Source of the DNA: Chrysochromulina tobinii
Taxonomy: Eukaryota > Haptophyta > Prymnesiales > Chrysochromulinaceae
Assembly: GCA_001275005.1 (NCBI GenBank)
Contig: JWZX01002309.1
Span: 1-13,054, forward strand
Reading direction: 5' to 3'
Length of the DNA: 13,054 nucleotides
Shown: positions 1 to 8,900 of the stretch, piece after piece
Layout: each line of letters starts with the position of its first letter
Numbering within the stretch: position 1 is the first letter of the stretch
Notes under the pieces: model-generated
What the model saw: the letters and a program-made list of their open reading frames with translations, nothing else
What the model was told of the DNA's origin: nothing
The model's database searches: none
Position numbers and translations under genes: made by a program

Positions 1-3000
1 CGCATCTCCCCCAGCAGCCTCGCCGCGAGCGTCTGTTCCGGCGCCATCCTCCCCTTCGTCCACCCCGCGTTCGTCGTCCCTACCATTGTTTCCACAGCGC
101 GCTCGTACGCAGGGAGAATCATCCTCATCACGCACTTCATCGAGTGGCACTGGAGCCAGAGATCTCTTCGTCGTTCGAGCGTCTTGGGGTCTTCGCCCGG
201 CTTCATGGCGAGGATGGCGATCCACTCGTTCCACTCCTTAGGGTACGCCTTCCGGCGGACGATTTCCCTCAGGATCGTCCAGTACCGTTTCTGCATGGGC
301 TGTGGTAGCAGGCGCACCAGATAGCCATCGAAGCCGTCCGTGCCCATTCCTTTGCCTCTCTTGAATCCTTTCCTGATCGCCGCTTTGCACGCGTCCCATG
401 TACACAGGTCCTTGGCGACGTCCACGTGCGCCGCCGTCGGGCTCGGCTGGATCCACTCCATGATCTTCTTGAGCGTGCTGACGTCCGCTTCATGTGTGGC
501 GTTGATCTGCGTCGCCTCGCGATGCACGGCTCTCTTGACGGCCTCGGCCGTGCTGTGGATCTTGAGCTGGCTCGGGCTATAATACTGGCCGTTGACGACT
601 ACATAGTGGTTCCGCGTCAAGCGCTCGCTGATTGCCCCCATCGCTTCCCATTCGCTCTCCGTGATACGCTGCCTCTGCTGCACTCTCGCTCTCAGGTCCT
701 GGTTATCTATCTCTATCCCATTATCCGGCGGCGCATCTGACGGCTTCCAGGTGGCGGCCGACGCCTCCGAGGTGTCCCTCACGGCCCGGATCCCCTCGTC
801 AGCGCAGCTTCCGTTGACCGCCTTCCGTATCGCTTGGAAGATCTTGACCATCACCGAGCCCGTGTTTTCTGTCACCGTCTCCTCCATTTCGCGGATGAGC
901 TGGTTCCCTCGGTACCCGTCGACGTCTTCAAAGGCTTCGACCGCTTTATCGAGCTCTCTCTGGCACACCTCGAGCACCGCCGCCTTGAGCCCTGTGTGCT
1001 CACGCAGCGCTTTCCGCACCCCCTCGTCGCAGGCAATCCTGGGCTCCGCCGCGAACGTGGTCGCCTGCCATCCACCCTTCTTGGGGTTCAGTCGCCCGTT
1101 CCATCTCGTCGCGTCCCTGGAGATGCGGTTCCACTTCCCTATGCGCGCTCTCTTCTCTTCCTTGGTCCTCTTCCTTCTCGGCGCCGCACCCTTCTGTACC
1201 TGTCCCTCCGCCGCCGCCGTGCATGCTCTTTGGAAGGTGCGTAGCTCCTCGGCCCAGTCTATGTCCTCCGCCTCTGCATTCTCACCCTCGTGCTCCTCTC
1301 CGAGCTTCCCCCCCCCTTCGAGATACAAGCGCTCCGCCTCCTCCGCGTACGCCTTTATCTTTTGTATCTCTGCCTTGTCCTTGCTCTCAGGGAAGAACGC
1401 TTTGGCCGCGCTGTTCATGGGGCGTCGTTCCCCCTGCTCCTGCCCCGCCTTGCTCCTTCTGACCACCACCATGTCGTGATCCTTGCCACAGACTCCGGGC
1501 AGCACCCAGCACGCCCCCATCTCTCTGGCCGCCGCCGGCGTCATCAGCCAATTGTCGATCTGCGTGCCGCTTCGATGGGTGCTGCCCTCCGCTAGGGCCG
1601 TCAGTTCGCTCTCCTCCATCATCTCATCCAGGTGAGCGTCCGACGGTGTGCGCCTGGCGTTTCGTTCCTGTCGCCATTCGTGCGTCTCCGCATTGAGATC
1701 CCCCCCCACGGCCGTTCTCACCACTGTCTCCTCGTGGACCTGCTTTCGCAGTGCACTCCATGCCTCCTCGACGTCTTGGGCCGTGTCGTGCGCCCCTCGC
1801 ACCGGCATGTACACACCGTACACTGCCCACTCCTCCTCGGTCGCAATGTCCTCGACTCCTATCCTTAGTATTCTCCCCCCTATTATTTCTGTTTGGTTGC
1901 GTACCTCGAGCACGCTAGGGTTTGTCCATATCATGACCCCCGCTGTTGTGTGTCCAGTTTCAGTTATAATTGCCGGCGTGTACGTTACTTCGATGCCCTG
2001 TTCTACCAGCATGGACTTAATCACTTCCGCCTCTTCGGCTTGCGCATGCGTGTCCGCCAGTACCATGACCGCGGCGTTCGACCCTCTAAACACCTGCACC
2101 AGTTCCCACAACTTGTCCGTGTAATCGTGTATGAGCGCGCTCCCCGCCTCTCCCACTTCTACGTCCCTCGCCTCCCTGCTCACACTCACATGTACGCCGG
2201 CTACATTGACTGCGACCCATGCTCCCCCTTCCTTATGCTCCGGTCCTTCCCCGGGGTATCCGAGGGTACTGTCGAACTCGCGTTGCACTACAGGGCGTGT
2301 CCGCCCTCGCTCTCTTTGCTCCATCTTGCCGCGTGCGTGTGCGCGTTCGCTCAATAGGGCTTGTTGCGAGGCGAGTTCCCCCTCCTGCTTTTGCCCGCCC
2401 CTCCCATTGGGATTGGTGTTGTCTTGTGTTTCCCCCCTGTGCCCCCCGAGCTCGGGCCCCCTCCGGCTGACTTCACGCCGCTCGCTACCATGGCCCATTC
2501 GGCGAGTTGGGACGGGGTGGGCGACGATGGGCTCTCCTCGTTCTCCAGCTGAGCGATCTTCTTCAAGTCTTCCTCGCTGGGGGTATCTGCCACCGGCGCC
2601 GCGGCTCCGCCCGTCGCCTCCTCCATGGTCGCGTTCTCTACCGCCGGCGCTGCGGCTTCGCCCGTTGCCTCCTCGCTGGTCACGTTCCCGCCCACCGGCA
2701 TGCCGCTCGCTATCGTCGCTGCTGCACTCGACGCCGCCTCGCCCTCTGCTCCGCTCACTATCGGCGCGCCTGCTGCACTCGATGCCGCCGCGCTCTCTGC
2801 TCCGCTCGCTATCGGCGCTGCTGCGCTCGACGCCGCCGCGCCGCGTTCTCCGCCGGTTCCGAACTGGAAGGGCGGTTTTGCGCTGGCTATCGGCGCTGCT
2901 GCGCTCGACGCCGCCGCGCCGCGTCCTCCGCCGGTTCCGAACTGGAAGGGCGGTTTTGCGCTCGGCGCCGCCGCGCCGCGTCCGCCGTAGCTTCCTAGCT

Positions 3001-4520
3001 GGAAAGGCTGCCCCGTTGCCCTTTCCTCCGCCGCCCTTCCCGCCCACACCCTTCCCTCCTCCTCCGCGTGCCTCGCCGCCTTTCCCTCCTCCGCCCTTCC
3101 CACCCCGCCGTGGCGAGCGGCGTAGCCCCGGTGGTGAGGTGAGAGCGGCCTCTTCCGCTGTCCGCTTCGCGGTGACGTACGCCTTGCTGACCGCCCGCTC
3201 CTGCTGCATGGCCTCCTGCATTCTCTCCTCCGCCGCTTCTTTCTCCTCTGCCTCCCATTCCGCCTTGAGGGCGAGCACGTCCTGAGGGAGGTGCGTGCCG
3301 CGCTCCACCCAGCGCCCCTGGCGGCAGCTCCCGATGCTGCCCCTGCATCCCCTTCCCGCTTCGCACGGCGCAAGCTTCCCGAGCTTGACTGACCAGACGG
3401 TGAACAGCGGGCACTGCTCCTCTTCTCTCAGGACGAGGCGCTCGCACAGCTTTTCCCCCGCGCGTTTGGCCCTGAGCCCAGGCGGCAGCAGCCTCGCGGT
3501 GCGTCGCATGGCTTTGACGCACGCAACGCCCTCCTCGTGGTTCCTCACCAGCTTGTCTCCCGCGCAGAGGTGCATGCCCATGATGGCCATCGACGGCCTC
3601 GATCCCGTGGCTTCCTCGAAGCTCAGGAGAGCTCTCCCGATCCCGCCTCCCGGTTTTCCTGTTGCAAGGAGCAGCTTGTCGCGATCGAGGGCTCCGCGGC
3701 CCGTCCCGCCTGGCTTGCGCTGGTGCTCGTCGAGTTTCTTCACGCTGAGCTCCTTCAGGTGGATCTCGCTCTTGTGCTCCGTCTTGCGCTTGAGCGTGTA
3801 CTGTGCTGACTGCGCCGCGTTCGTCGCCTTCCCCGTCAAGCTCGCCATGAGCTTCGGGTACTTGTACTCTTCCCATACTTCTTCGGTCTCTCCCATGGCA
3901 AACGACAGCGCCTGGATGATGGAGCTCTGCTGTGCCCGCAGCACTGTCATCCTCTTCTCCTCGTCCTTCGGCAGGACGCCGAGCTTGCGCGAGAGTACCT
4001 TGAGCACCTCGGGCCTCTCGATATGGGCGCTCATTGTCTCCACCTCCTGGCTCTTGTTCTCCATGTGCCACCCCTCCACCCGTCCGCCCTCGCCTGCGGC
4101 GTACACGAGCATCTTCTCCCCGGACTCCGCCGTCCATCTCGAGACCAGGCCATGTGACTCTGTGACACACGTCCATTTGTCCAGCCTTTTGGTCCCCTCT
4201 TTCGGGTCCCCGAGGAGCGCCTTGATGGTCTTCACGTGCACTGCGTCCTCCCATGCCAAGCACGTTGCCGTTTGTTCCAGGATCACCTCGGAATCGTCGG
4301 TGGTGTAGAGCGTGCGCTGCTCCGGGAGTGCCCCAGCTAGCGCCTCGAGCACGTTGATGCAGGTGTCGAGCTGATCCTGCGGCAGCGGTGCCTTCTGGGC
4401 GTCTTGCGCCTCCACGTAGATCGCCTCGATTGCTTCGTACATTGCCTCCGTGGTTGGGACCAACCCGTCCTGTTCCATCGCTTCGGCGTCGGTCATCGCC
4501 TTGTTCTGCTCCGTCGACAT
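1..4520 (-). CDS. Gag-like / APE endonuclease / reverse transcriptase fusion polyprotein of a LINE, truncated by window edge
   Basis: The frame is open from ATG 4520 to the window edge, 1506 codons with no stop. An in-frame stop at 4622-4620 lies upstream, with no other ATG between. Residues 1-465 are a charged gag-like region with Cys370, Cys386, Cys392 and Cys399. Residues about 468-506 are Gly/Lys-rich and about 520-645 are Arg/Gly/Ser repeats, probably for RNA binding. Residues about 770-1020 are an APE-type endonuclease. Its motifs are ADTHA (Asp823 where Glu is usual), YGVYMP (Tyr904), GGDLNAE (Asp941, Asn943), TQIDNW (Asp989) and KDHD (Asp1014, His1015). A charged linker follows. Reverse transcriptase begins near 1390 with GTDGF (1393-1397), MKPGEDP and AGWTKGR (1485-1491), corresponding to the finger motifs. 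The catalytic Asp motifs are outside. In LINEs these enzymes nick the target DNA and prime reverse transcription there. The domain calls come from motifs only, and the family is not assigned. Confidence 0.87.
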   Translation of the reverse strand, partial: MSTEQNKAMTDAEAMEQDGLVPTTEAMYEAIEAIYVEAQDAQKAPLPQDQLDTCINVLEALAGALPEQRTLYTTDDSEVILEQTATCLAWEDAVHVKTIKALLGDPKEGTKRLDKWTCVTESHGLVSRWTAESGEKMLVYAAGEGGRVEGWHMENKSQEVETMSAHIERPEVLKVLSRKLGVLPKDEEKRMTVLRAQQSSIIQALSFAMGETEEVWEEYKYPKLMASLTGKATNAAQSAQYTLKRKTEHKSEIHLKELSVKKLDEHQRKPGGTGRGALDRDKLLLATGKPGGGIGRALLSFEEATGSRPSMAIMGMHLCAGDKLVRNHEEGVACVKAMRRTARLLPPGLRAKRAGEKLCERLVLREEEQCPLFTVWSVKLGKLAPCEAGRGCRGSIGSCRQGRWVERGTHLPQDVLALKAEWEAEEKEAAEERMQEAMQQERAVSKAYVTAKRTAEEAALTSPPGLRRSPRRGGKGGGGKGGEARGGGGKGVGGKGGGGKGNGAAFPARKLRRTRRGGAERKTALPVRNRRRTRRGGVERSSADSQRKTALPVRNRRRTRRGGVERSSADSERSRERGGIECSRRADSERSRGRGGVECSSDDSERHAGGRERDQRGGNGRSRSAGGRERDHGGGDGRSRGAGGRYPQRGRLEEDRSAGERGEPIVAHPVPTRRMGHGSERREVSRRGPELGGHRGETQDNTNPNGRGGQKQEGELASQQALLSERAHARGKMEQRERGRTRPVVQREFDSTLGYPGEGPEHKEGGAWVAVNVAGVHVSVSREARDVEVGEAGSALIHDYTDKLWELVQVFRGSNAAVMVLADTHAQAEEAEVIKSMLVEQGIEVTYTPAIITETGHTTAGVMIWTNPSVLEVRNQTEIIGGRILRIGVEDIATEEEWAVYGVYMPVRGAHDTAQDVEEAWSALRKQVHEETVVRTAVGGDLNAETHEWRQERNARRTPSDAHLDEMMEESELTALAEGSTHRSGTQIDNWLMTPAAAREMGACWVLPGVCGKDHDMVVVRRSKAGQEQGERRPMNSAAKAFFPESKDKAEIQKIKAYAEEAERLYLEGGGKLGEEHEGENAEAEDIDWAEELRTFQRACTAAAEGQVQKGAAPRRKRTKEEKRARIGKWNRISRDATRWNGRLNPKKGGWQATTFAAEPRIACDEGVRKALREHTGLKAAVLEVCQRELDKAVEAFEDVDGYRGNQLIREMEETVTENTGSVMVKIFQAIRKAVNGSCADEGIRAVRDTSEASAATWKPSDAPPDNGIEIDNQDLRARVQQRQRITESEWEAMGAISERLTRNHYVVVNGQYYSPSQLKIHSTAEAVKRAVHREATQINATHEADVSTLKKIMEWIQPSPTAAHVDVAKDLCTWDACKAAIRKGFKRGKGMGTDGFDGYLVRLLPQPMQKRYWTILREIVRRKAYPKEWNEWIAILAMKPGEDPKTLERRRDLWLQCHSMKCVMRMILPAYERAVETMVGTTNAGWTKGRMAPEQTLAARLLGEM
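2585..2990 (-). repeat. In-frame tandem repeats in the LINE polyprotein (78 bp units plus degenerate 48-51 bp units)
   Basis: Two near-identical 78 bp units start at 2811 and 2889 and differ by very few bases. A shortened third unit follows. Further up the reading frame's 3' side, shorter related units recur at spacings of 48 and 51 bp (the shared tatcg core is at 2711, 2759, 2810 and 2888). All spacings are multiples of three, so the frame is preserved. Each 26-residue unit is rich in Arg, Ser and Gly, with RNRRRTRRGG at its core. Such RGG-like tracts commonly bind nucleic acid, which would suit a gag-like protein. Confidence 0.85.
3001..3116 (-). repeat. Gly/Lys-rich low-complexity tract in the LINE polyprotein
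   Basis: On the coding strand this stretch repeats GGN and AAG codons and gives KGGGGKGG-type peptide runs at about residues 468-506, next to the Arg/Gly repeats. On the plus strand it appears as repeated cctccgcccttcc blocks. It is a basic, flexible segment that probably adds to RNA binding. Confidence 0.75.
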
Positions 4521-5300
4521 CTTCCGTCGAAATTGTTTCACACAGCTCGCGTGCACCGGTAAACTTGCCGGTGTTTTCTCGTGGCGCGCCCTCTGGGGTC
4601 CCCGTTCTTGGGTGGGGTGTCACCGTGTCTGTGTACTTGTGTCTGTGCTTATTCGCACCCTTTTGTGATACGTTCCCCGTTATGTGCTTCTGCTTGTCCC
4701 TATGTGGCGTTCCTACCTGCCGCTGCTCTAGGCTTGCCTTCTCGTGCTTGTCCTGGTGCGCCCGCGCCATGTGGTGCGCGTGTCGTACCGGCTGCCCACG
4801 CCGCTGTTGTGTGTGTTCTATTTGCAGCCTGTATTTCCTATTGTACGCTACGTGTTTCTTTCCTATGCCGTCACTCTGGCCCTCTCCATCGCTCCTCTCA
4901 TCCGGTCGGCCCTCCGCTCTCGGTTGCTCCCGCGTCGGTGCTGCGCGTTGCTCAACTGCGCCGTGCGATTGCGCTGCGCCCCTCTGTTGCGCACTCCCTG
5001 GTCCGTCCATCTTCGACAAGATCCTGCTGTTCCTGTGCGCCTGTTTGTGCATTTGCGTGTGCCCTGGCTCTTTGCGCGCTTGTTGTCTATGTGTGCGGGC
5101 CAGCTCGGCTCGATCTTTGCGCTTCTTGCGTCGTGTGTCCGGTCGCTGTGCTCCTCGTATGTCCCTCGTCTGTGCACCACTTCGTTGCCTTCCACCTGTG
5201 TACGAGTTGTCAGTCTCTGGATTCTGCAGGCTTATAATCAATCGTGCTGCTCGTATTCGCGGCCGATGTGTCTGGTTCTTTCGTGTGTATATTGAGGTCC
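4521..5300 (-). other. Probable 5' UTR / leader of the LINE, T-poor on the coding strand
   Basis: No convincing gene is visible here. The minus strand is rich in A, G and C and poor in T, so stop codons are rare on that strand, and also on the plus strand because A is rare there. This explains long open frames in both directions. LINE 5' UTRs usually carry an internal promoter, but I see no specific promoter motif. The upper limit is approximate. Confidence 0.5.
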
Positions 5301-5994
5301 ACGGAGCGATCCGAGGACGCCGAGCGTCCAGGAAAAGTCCCGCATCATTCCTCGGAGTGACGCATGGCGGCGGGGCGACGGTTGGCTCAGACATTGATAC
5401 CGGTAAACATACCTCGACGTCCATGCATCGATCATCGGCCGCGGTCCGCGGTGGAGTCGCGCCCCGCCGAGCGCCGTGCGCGGACCCTCCCGCGGTGGTG
5501 CTCGTGCAAACCCCAAGTGGATAGTGGTGAGCCCGTGTCCGCTGAGCGCTGACCGCTGTGGCTGTCACGCGTGTCAGACTGAGTCTGAGACTGAGTCGCG
5601 TAACAGATCAAAGCGTGTGCGAAAGTCGCGAGGCTCGAGCCGGCCGTGATCCAACGCACGACGCGCAGCCCACGGGATACCACAGAGCACAGTAACGAGC
5701 TCACGAACGACACCACAACCACATCGCACATGGATTCAGTTACACACGTAGAACTGACACTCCCTCTCATATGGCCGCCACGATCCGATCACTGATGACG
5801 CGCGAGATCGGAGATGCCGAAAGAGCACCCAAGAGCGCCCCTCTCAGACCTCGTGGCAGCACGCGCGTTCCGCACGTGCAGAGTGCGCGTCTTCGACTGA
5901 CGGCCCACACAGCCCGCGCGGGTCGAGAGTCCGCGCGACCGCTCCCTCGAATCATGCAAGCGCGCCACCACACACGCCATTCCAGCCCCGTGGC
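5300..5994. other. Intergenic region, CFAP61 3' flank; no gene seen
   Basis: This interval joins the estimated LINE 5' end to the CFAP61 stop codon and must contain the CFAP61 3' UTR. I see no AATAAA-type signal on the minus strand. A TGTAA pentamer on the minus strand near 5740 is a possible poly(A) cue by analogy with green algae, which is weak evidence. A short direct repeat of gactgagtc lies near 5578-5600. Open frames here are short and have no recognisable features. Confidence 0.5.
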
Positions 5995-8900
5995 TCAGCG
6001 CAGCTTGGACTCCTCCATCGACTTCATGATTGCCGAGCCGGGCACGAGGTACATGTCGAGCTGGTTCTGGTTGCCCGCGACGTAGTCGAGCAGCCGCGTG
6101 CGCACAAGGTTGCGCTTTTCCTCGGGCAGGAGGTTCATAAAGTCAACGGGGGCCAGCTGGCCAGTCTCGTACTGTTTGCTGGTGCGCAGCACCTCCATCG
6201 CGTTGATGAAGGCCTCATCTGTTGCGAGCTCGGCACGGAGCGCCGTCATGAACTCGCCGAAGCGGTCGTGGTAGAGCGCCACGGTCCAGTTCTGACGCAA
6301 AAAGGCGGGCAGGTCCGGCACGATGCCCTCGTCGAAGCGCGGTGCGAGGTTGTTGAGCGCCGCCTCGGGCAGCCCGATGAGGCTTGCCCAGTGGATCGCC
6401 TCGATCGGCTCCTTGCCAAGGTACGTGAAGGCGCGCACGACGTTGTGCTTGTCGAGGCGGACGGAGCAGTAGCTGCGCGGCGTGTCGTCGGTCACGAGCT
6501 CGCGACCGAACGAGGGGTGCGCACGCGCCTTGAGGTACGTATCGCAGCCCGGCGTGGGGTGGCTCACCGCCGCGTAGTACAGCCCTCCCGGCAGCACCGC
6601 CGTCGTGACAAGCGGCTTGGCGAAGGAGGGCACGGGCGCATCGGCGCCGCCCGCGTTCGCCGAGAGTGGGTCGAGCACGGGCAGCAGCGCCTGCGCAAGC
6701 TTCGCGCCGCACTCGCGCGCCGACACGGTACCCAGTGAGAGCTTCGAGCGGTATCGTCGCGAGAATTTCGCGATCACACCACCCGCATACACGGCGGCAT
6801 CGTTGGTGCAGAACTTGGCGTCAACGACGAGCCGGCCGTCGTACACGAGCGAGTTGCCATTGATCGCCTCGAAGGTGGAGCGCTCAATCTCCTTAGCGCC
6901 CGCGCACACGAGCATCGTGCACGGCTGCGAGACGGTGGCGCCTCCGCCCTCGGCCTCGAGCATCACTGCGGTCAGGAGACCACCCTCATCGGCGGAAAGG
7001 CCGACAACCCTCATGTTATGCACGAGCTGCACGCCCATGGACTCGAGCTGTGACTCCACCTTCTGCCGCACCTTGGGGTTGGCGAAGATCTCCTCGTCGG
7101 CCGAAAGGGGCGCGGTGACGAGCACAATCGAGCGCGCCGGCACGCCGCGCACGATCAACGCATGCACACTCGCATAGGCGTCGAGGGAGGCGCCGTACAC
7201 ATACGTCTTCTCCGGCCGCTCGTTGAACATGTAGTCCATCAGCGCACTCGTAGCACGCTCATCGAAGAGCGAGAAGGCGCCGCGCACCGAGGCGCTCTCG
7301 GCGCCAAGCTGCACGAGCGACTGGTCCCCGAACTCGGGCGCCAGCACGAGGTAATCGTACGGCAGAATCGAGCCGTCAGGCAGAACGATCGCCTTCGCCT
7401 GCCGGTCGATGTCGACCGGGTTGGCGTCGACGACGCGCACGCGTGAGCCCAGCCCCAGCGACGTGAGCTCTTCGCGTGTGTACGTTGACGTACGCGCAAA
7501 AAAGGACGCCGGAGCGCCATCAGTTCGCTCGCCGCGCGGCGTATGCAACCTGTCATGCGCCATCGGAGCCACTAGGTACAGGTACGAGAAGTAGAGGTAC
7601 GGCACGCAGATGAGCGCCTCGAGGAGCGCGAGCGCCGTGTCCGAGGCGCCCACGACCACGATGCGCGAGTTGTTGATGATCTTGGGCTCCGAGAGGAGCT
7701 TGCGTGTCAAAAAGTAGATAGAGCCGTCCGCGGGCTTCGACGGACGCAATGGGAGAGCGAGCTGCGCGCGCTGCTTATTGAGCTCCGCGATGAGATCGGG
7801 GCTCGTGCTCACCTGGCGGCGCGGCTTAGCCTGCACGAACTCGGGCAGCACAGTGGGCACCACCGCGTGCCCTTTGGCCAGCTGCAGGTACACGCAGCTC
7901 TTCTTGTGCTGCCGGAAGACCTCGCGCAGCACGTACCGCTGGCACTGCATGAAGATGGGATTGAGCACGAGACCGAGCAGCATCGAGTGGGCGTCAGCAC
8001 GGTGCTCCGAAAAGAGGATGAAGTCCTCGAGCGCGTAGTGCGTCCGCAGCTGCGCCACGTCGACGCCGTCATCGAGCAGCACTACGCCCACCGTGGCGCC
8101 CACGCACTCGGCCACGTACGCGGCCTTGGTGCGAGTCACACCCGGCGTGGGCTTGCCGGTGGCGGCGTCGAAGGCGGCCTTGAGCGCGTCCTTGCCGTGC
8201 AGATCCCCGAGCAGCCCGCCGACCGCCTTGGCGTCCAGTACCGTTGCAGGGCGTACCGTGAGCGAGCGTGGCCCGCCGAGGGCGTCGCGGTGGAAGAGGT
8301 ACAAGACGTGGCCAAAGGACGAGGACGGAAGCGGCTCGGCCTGCGTGAACGCATTGACGAGCGAAAACTCGGGAGTCGTGTGCGGCAGCGTGAGCACGGC
8401 ATACTCGCGCTCGGGGAAGGCAGAGAAGGCGGCGTGCAAGAAGTCGGTCGAGCGCGACTCAAAAGACTCGTCCATGCAGAAGACGGAGATGCAGAAGGCG
8501 TTGGGCAGCTTCGGAGGAGCCAATCCCTTGGGCACCTCCACGTTCTCCGGGTCGATCGCCGCGGCCTCGGCGAGCATCGCCGCGGCTTTCTTGGCCTGAG
8601 CCTTGGCGGCACCCGCGCCAAAGTCGTTGTCCTCGTCCGCGCCGTCCGCGGATTTGGCTGCCTCCTCAGCCGCCTTCTCGGCGGCCTCGGCGGCGGCGGC
8701 GGCAGCAGCGGCAAGGGCCTCAGCCTTGCCGGTCAGCTCCGCCTTGCGCTTGGCGGCGGCGGCTTGAGCGGCGGCCTTGGCGGCCTTGGCAGCCGACTCA
8801 TCCTCCCGCTCGAGCTCGGCAAAGGGCTCCAGGTCGAAGGTCGTCTTGAGCAGCTTCACATCGATCTCCGAAGAGAGAGCCAGCAGTCCGATTGCGTGCC

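Larger units (their letters stand above)
1..5300 (-). mobile_element. LINE-type non-LTR retrotransposon, 5' part
   Basis: The element comprises one long coding frame (endonuclease plus reverse transcriptase) and its upstream leader. The 3' part, including the rest of the reverse transcriptase, the 3' UTR and the tail, lies beyond position 1, so no target-site duplication can be tested. The 5' boundary near 5300 is an estimate. From about 4600 to 5300 the plus strand is strikingly poor in A (the coding strand poor in T), as in the coding frame, and base use becomes balanced above 5300. The element lies 3' of CFAP61 in the same orientation. The unbroken frame suggests a young or recently active copy. 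Confidence 0.8.

Noticed and set aside
661-1479. 272-codon plus-strand frame
   Set aside because: It is antisense to the endonuclease-to-RT linker of the LINE and has no protein-like features.
2131-3285. 384-codon plus frame and 340-codon minus frame (2351-3373)
   Set aside because: Both are shadows of the repeat-rich part of the LINE frame, with Pro/Arg/Ser- or Ala/Gly-rich products that come only from the repeats.
4388-5524. 378-codon open frame on the plus strand
   Set aside because: The plus strand is A-poor here, so stops are rare. The product is Cys/Arg/Leu-rich without domain features and is antisense to the LINE.
2995-5568. 857-codon open frame on the minus strand
   Set aside because: It overlaps the LINE polyprotein in another phase. 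Its product is low-complexity and basic with no motifs, and its openness follows from the T-poor strand. The frame with endonuclease and RT motifs is the one starting at 4520.
5625-5660. tRNA B-box-like ggctcgagcc
   Set aside because: It is a short palindrome with no A box at the right distance and no cloverleaf stems.
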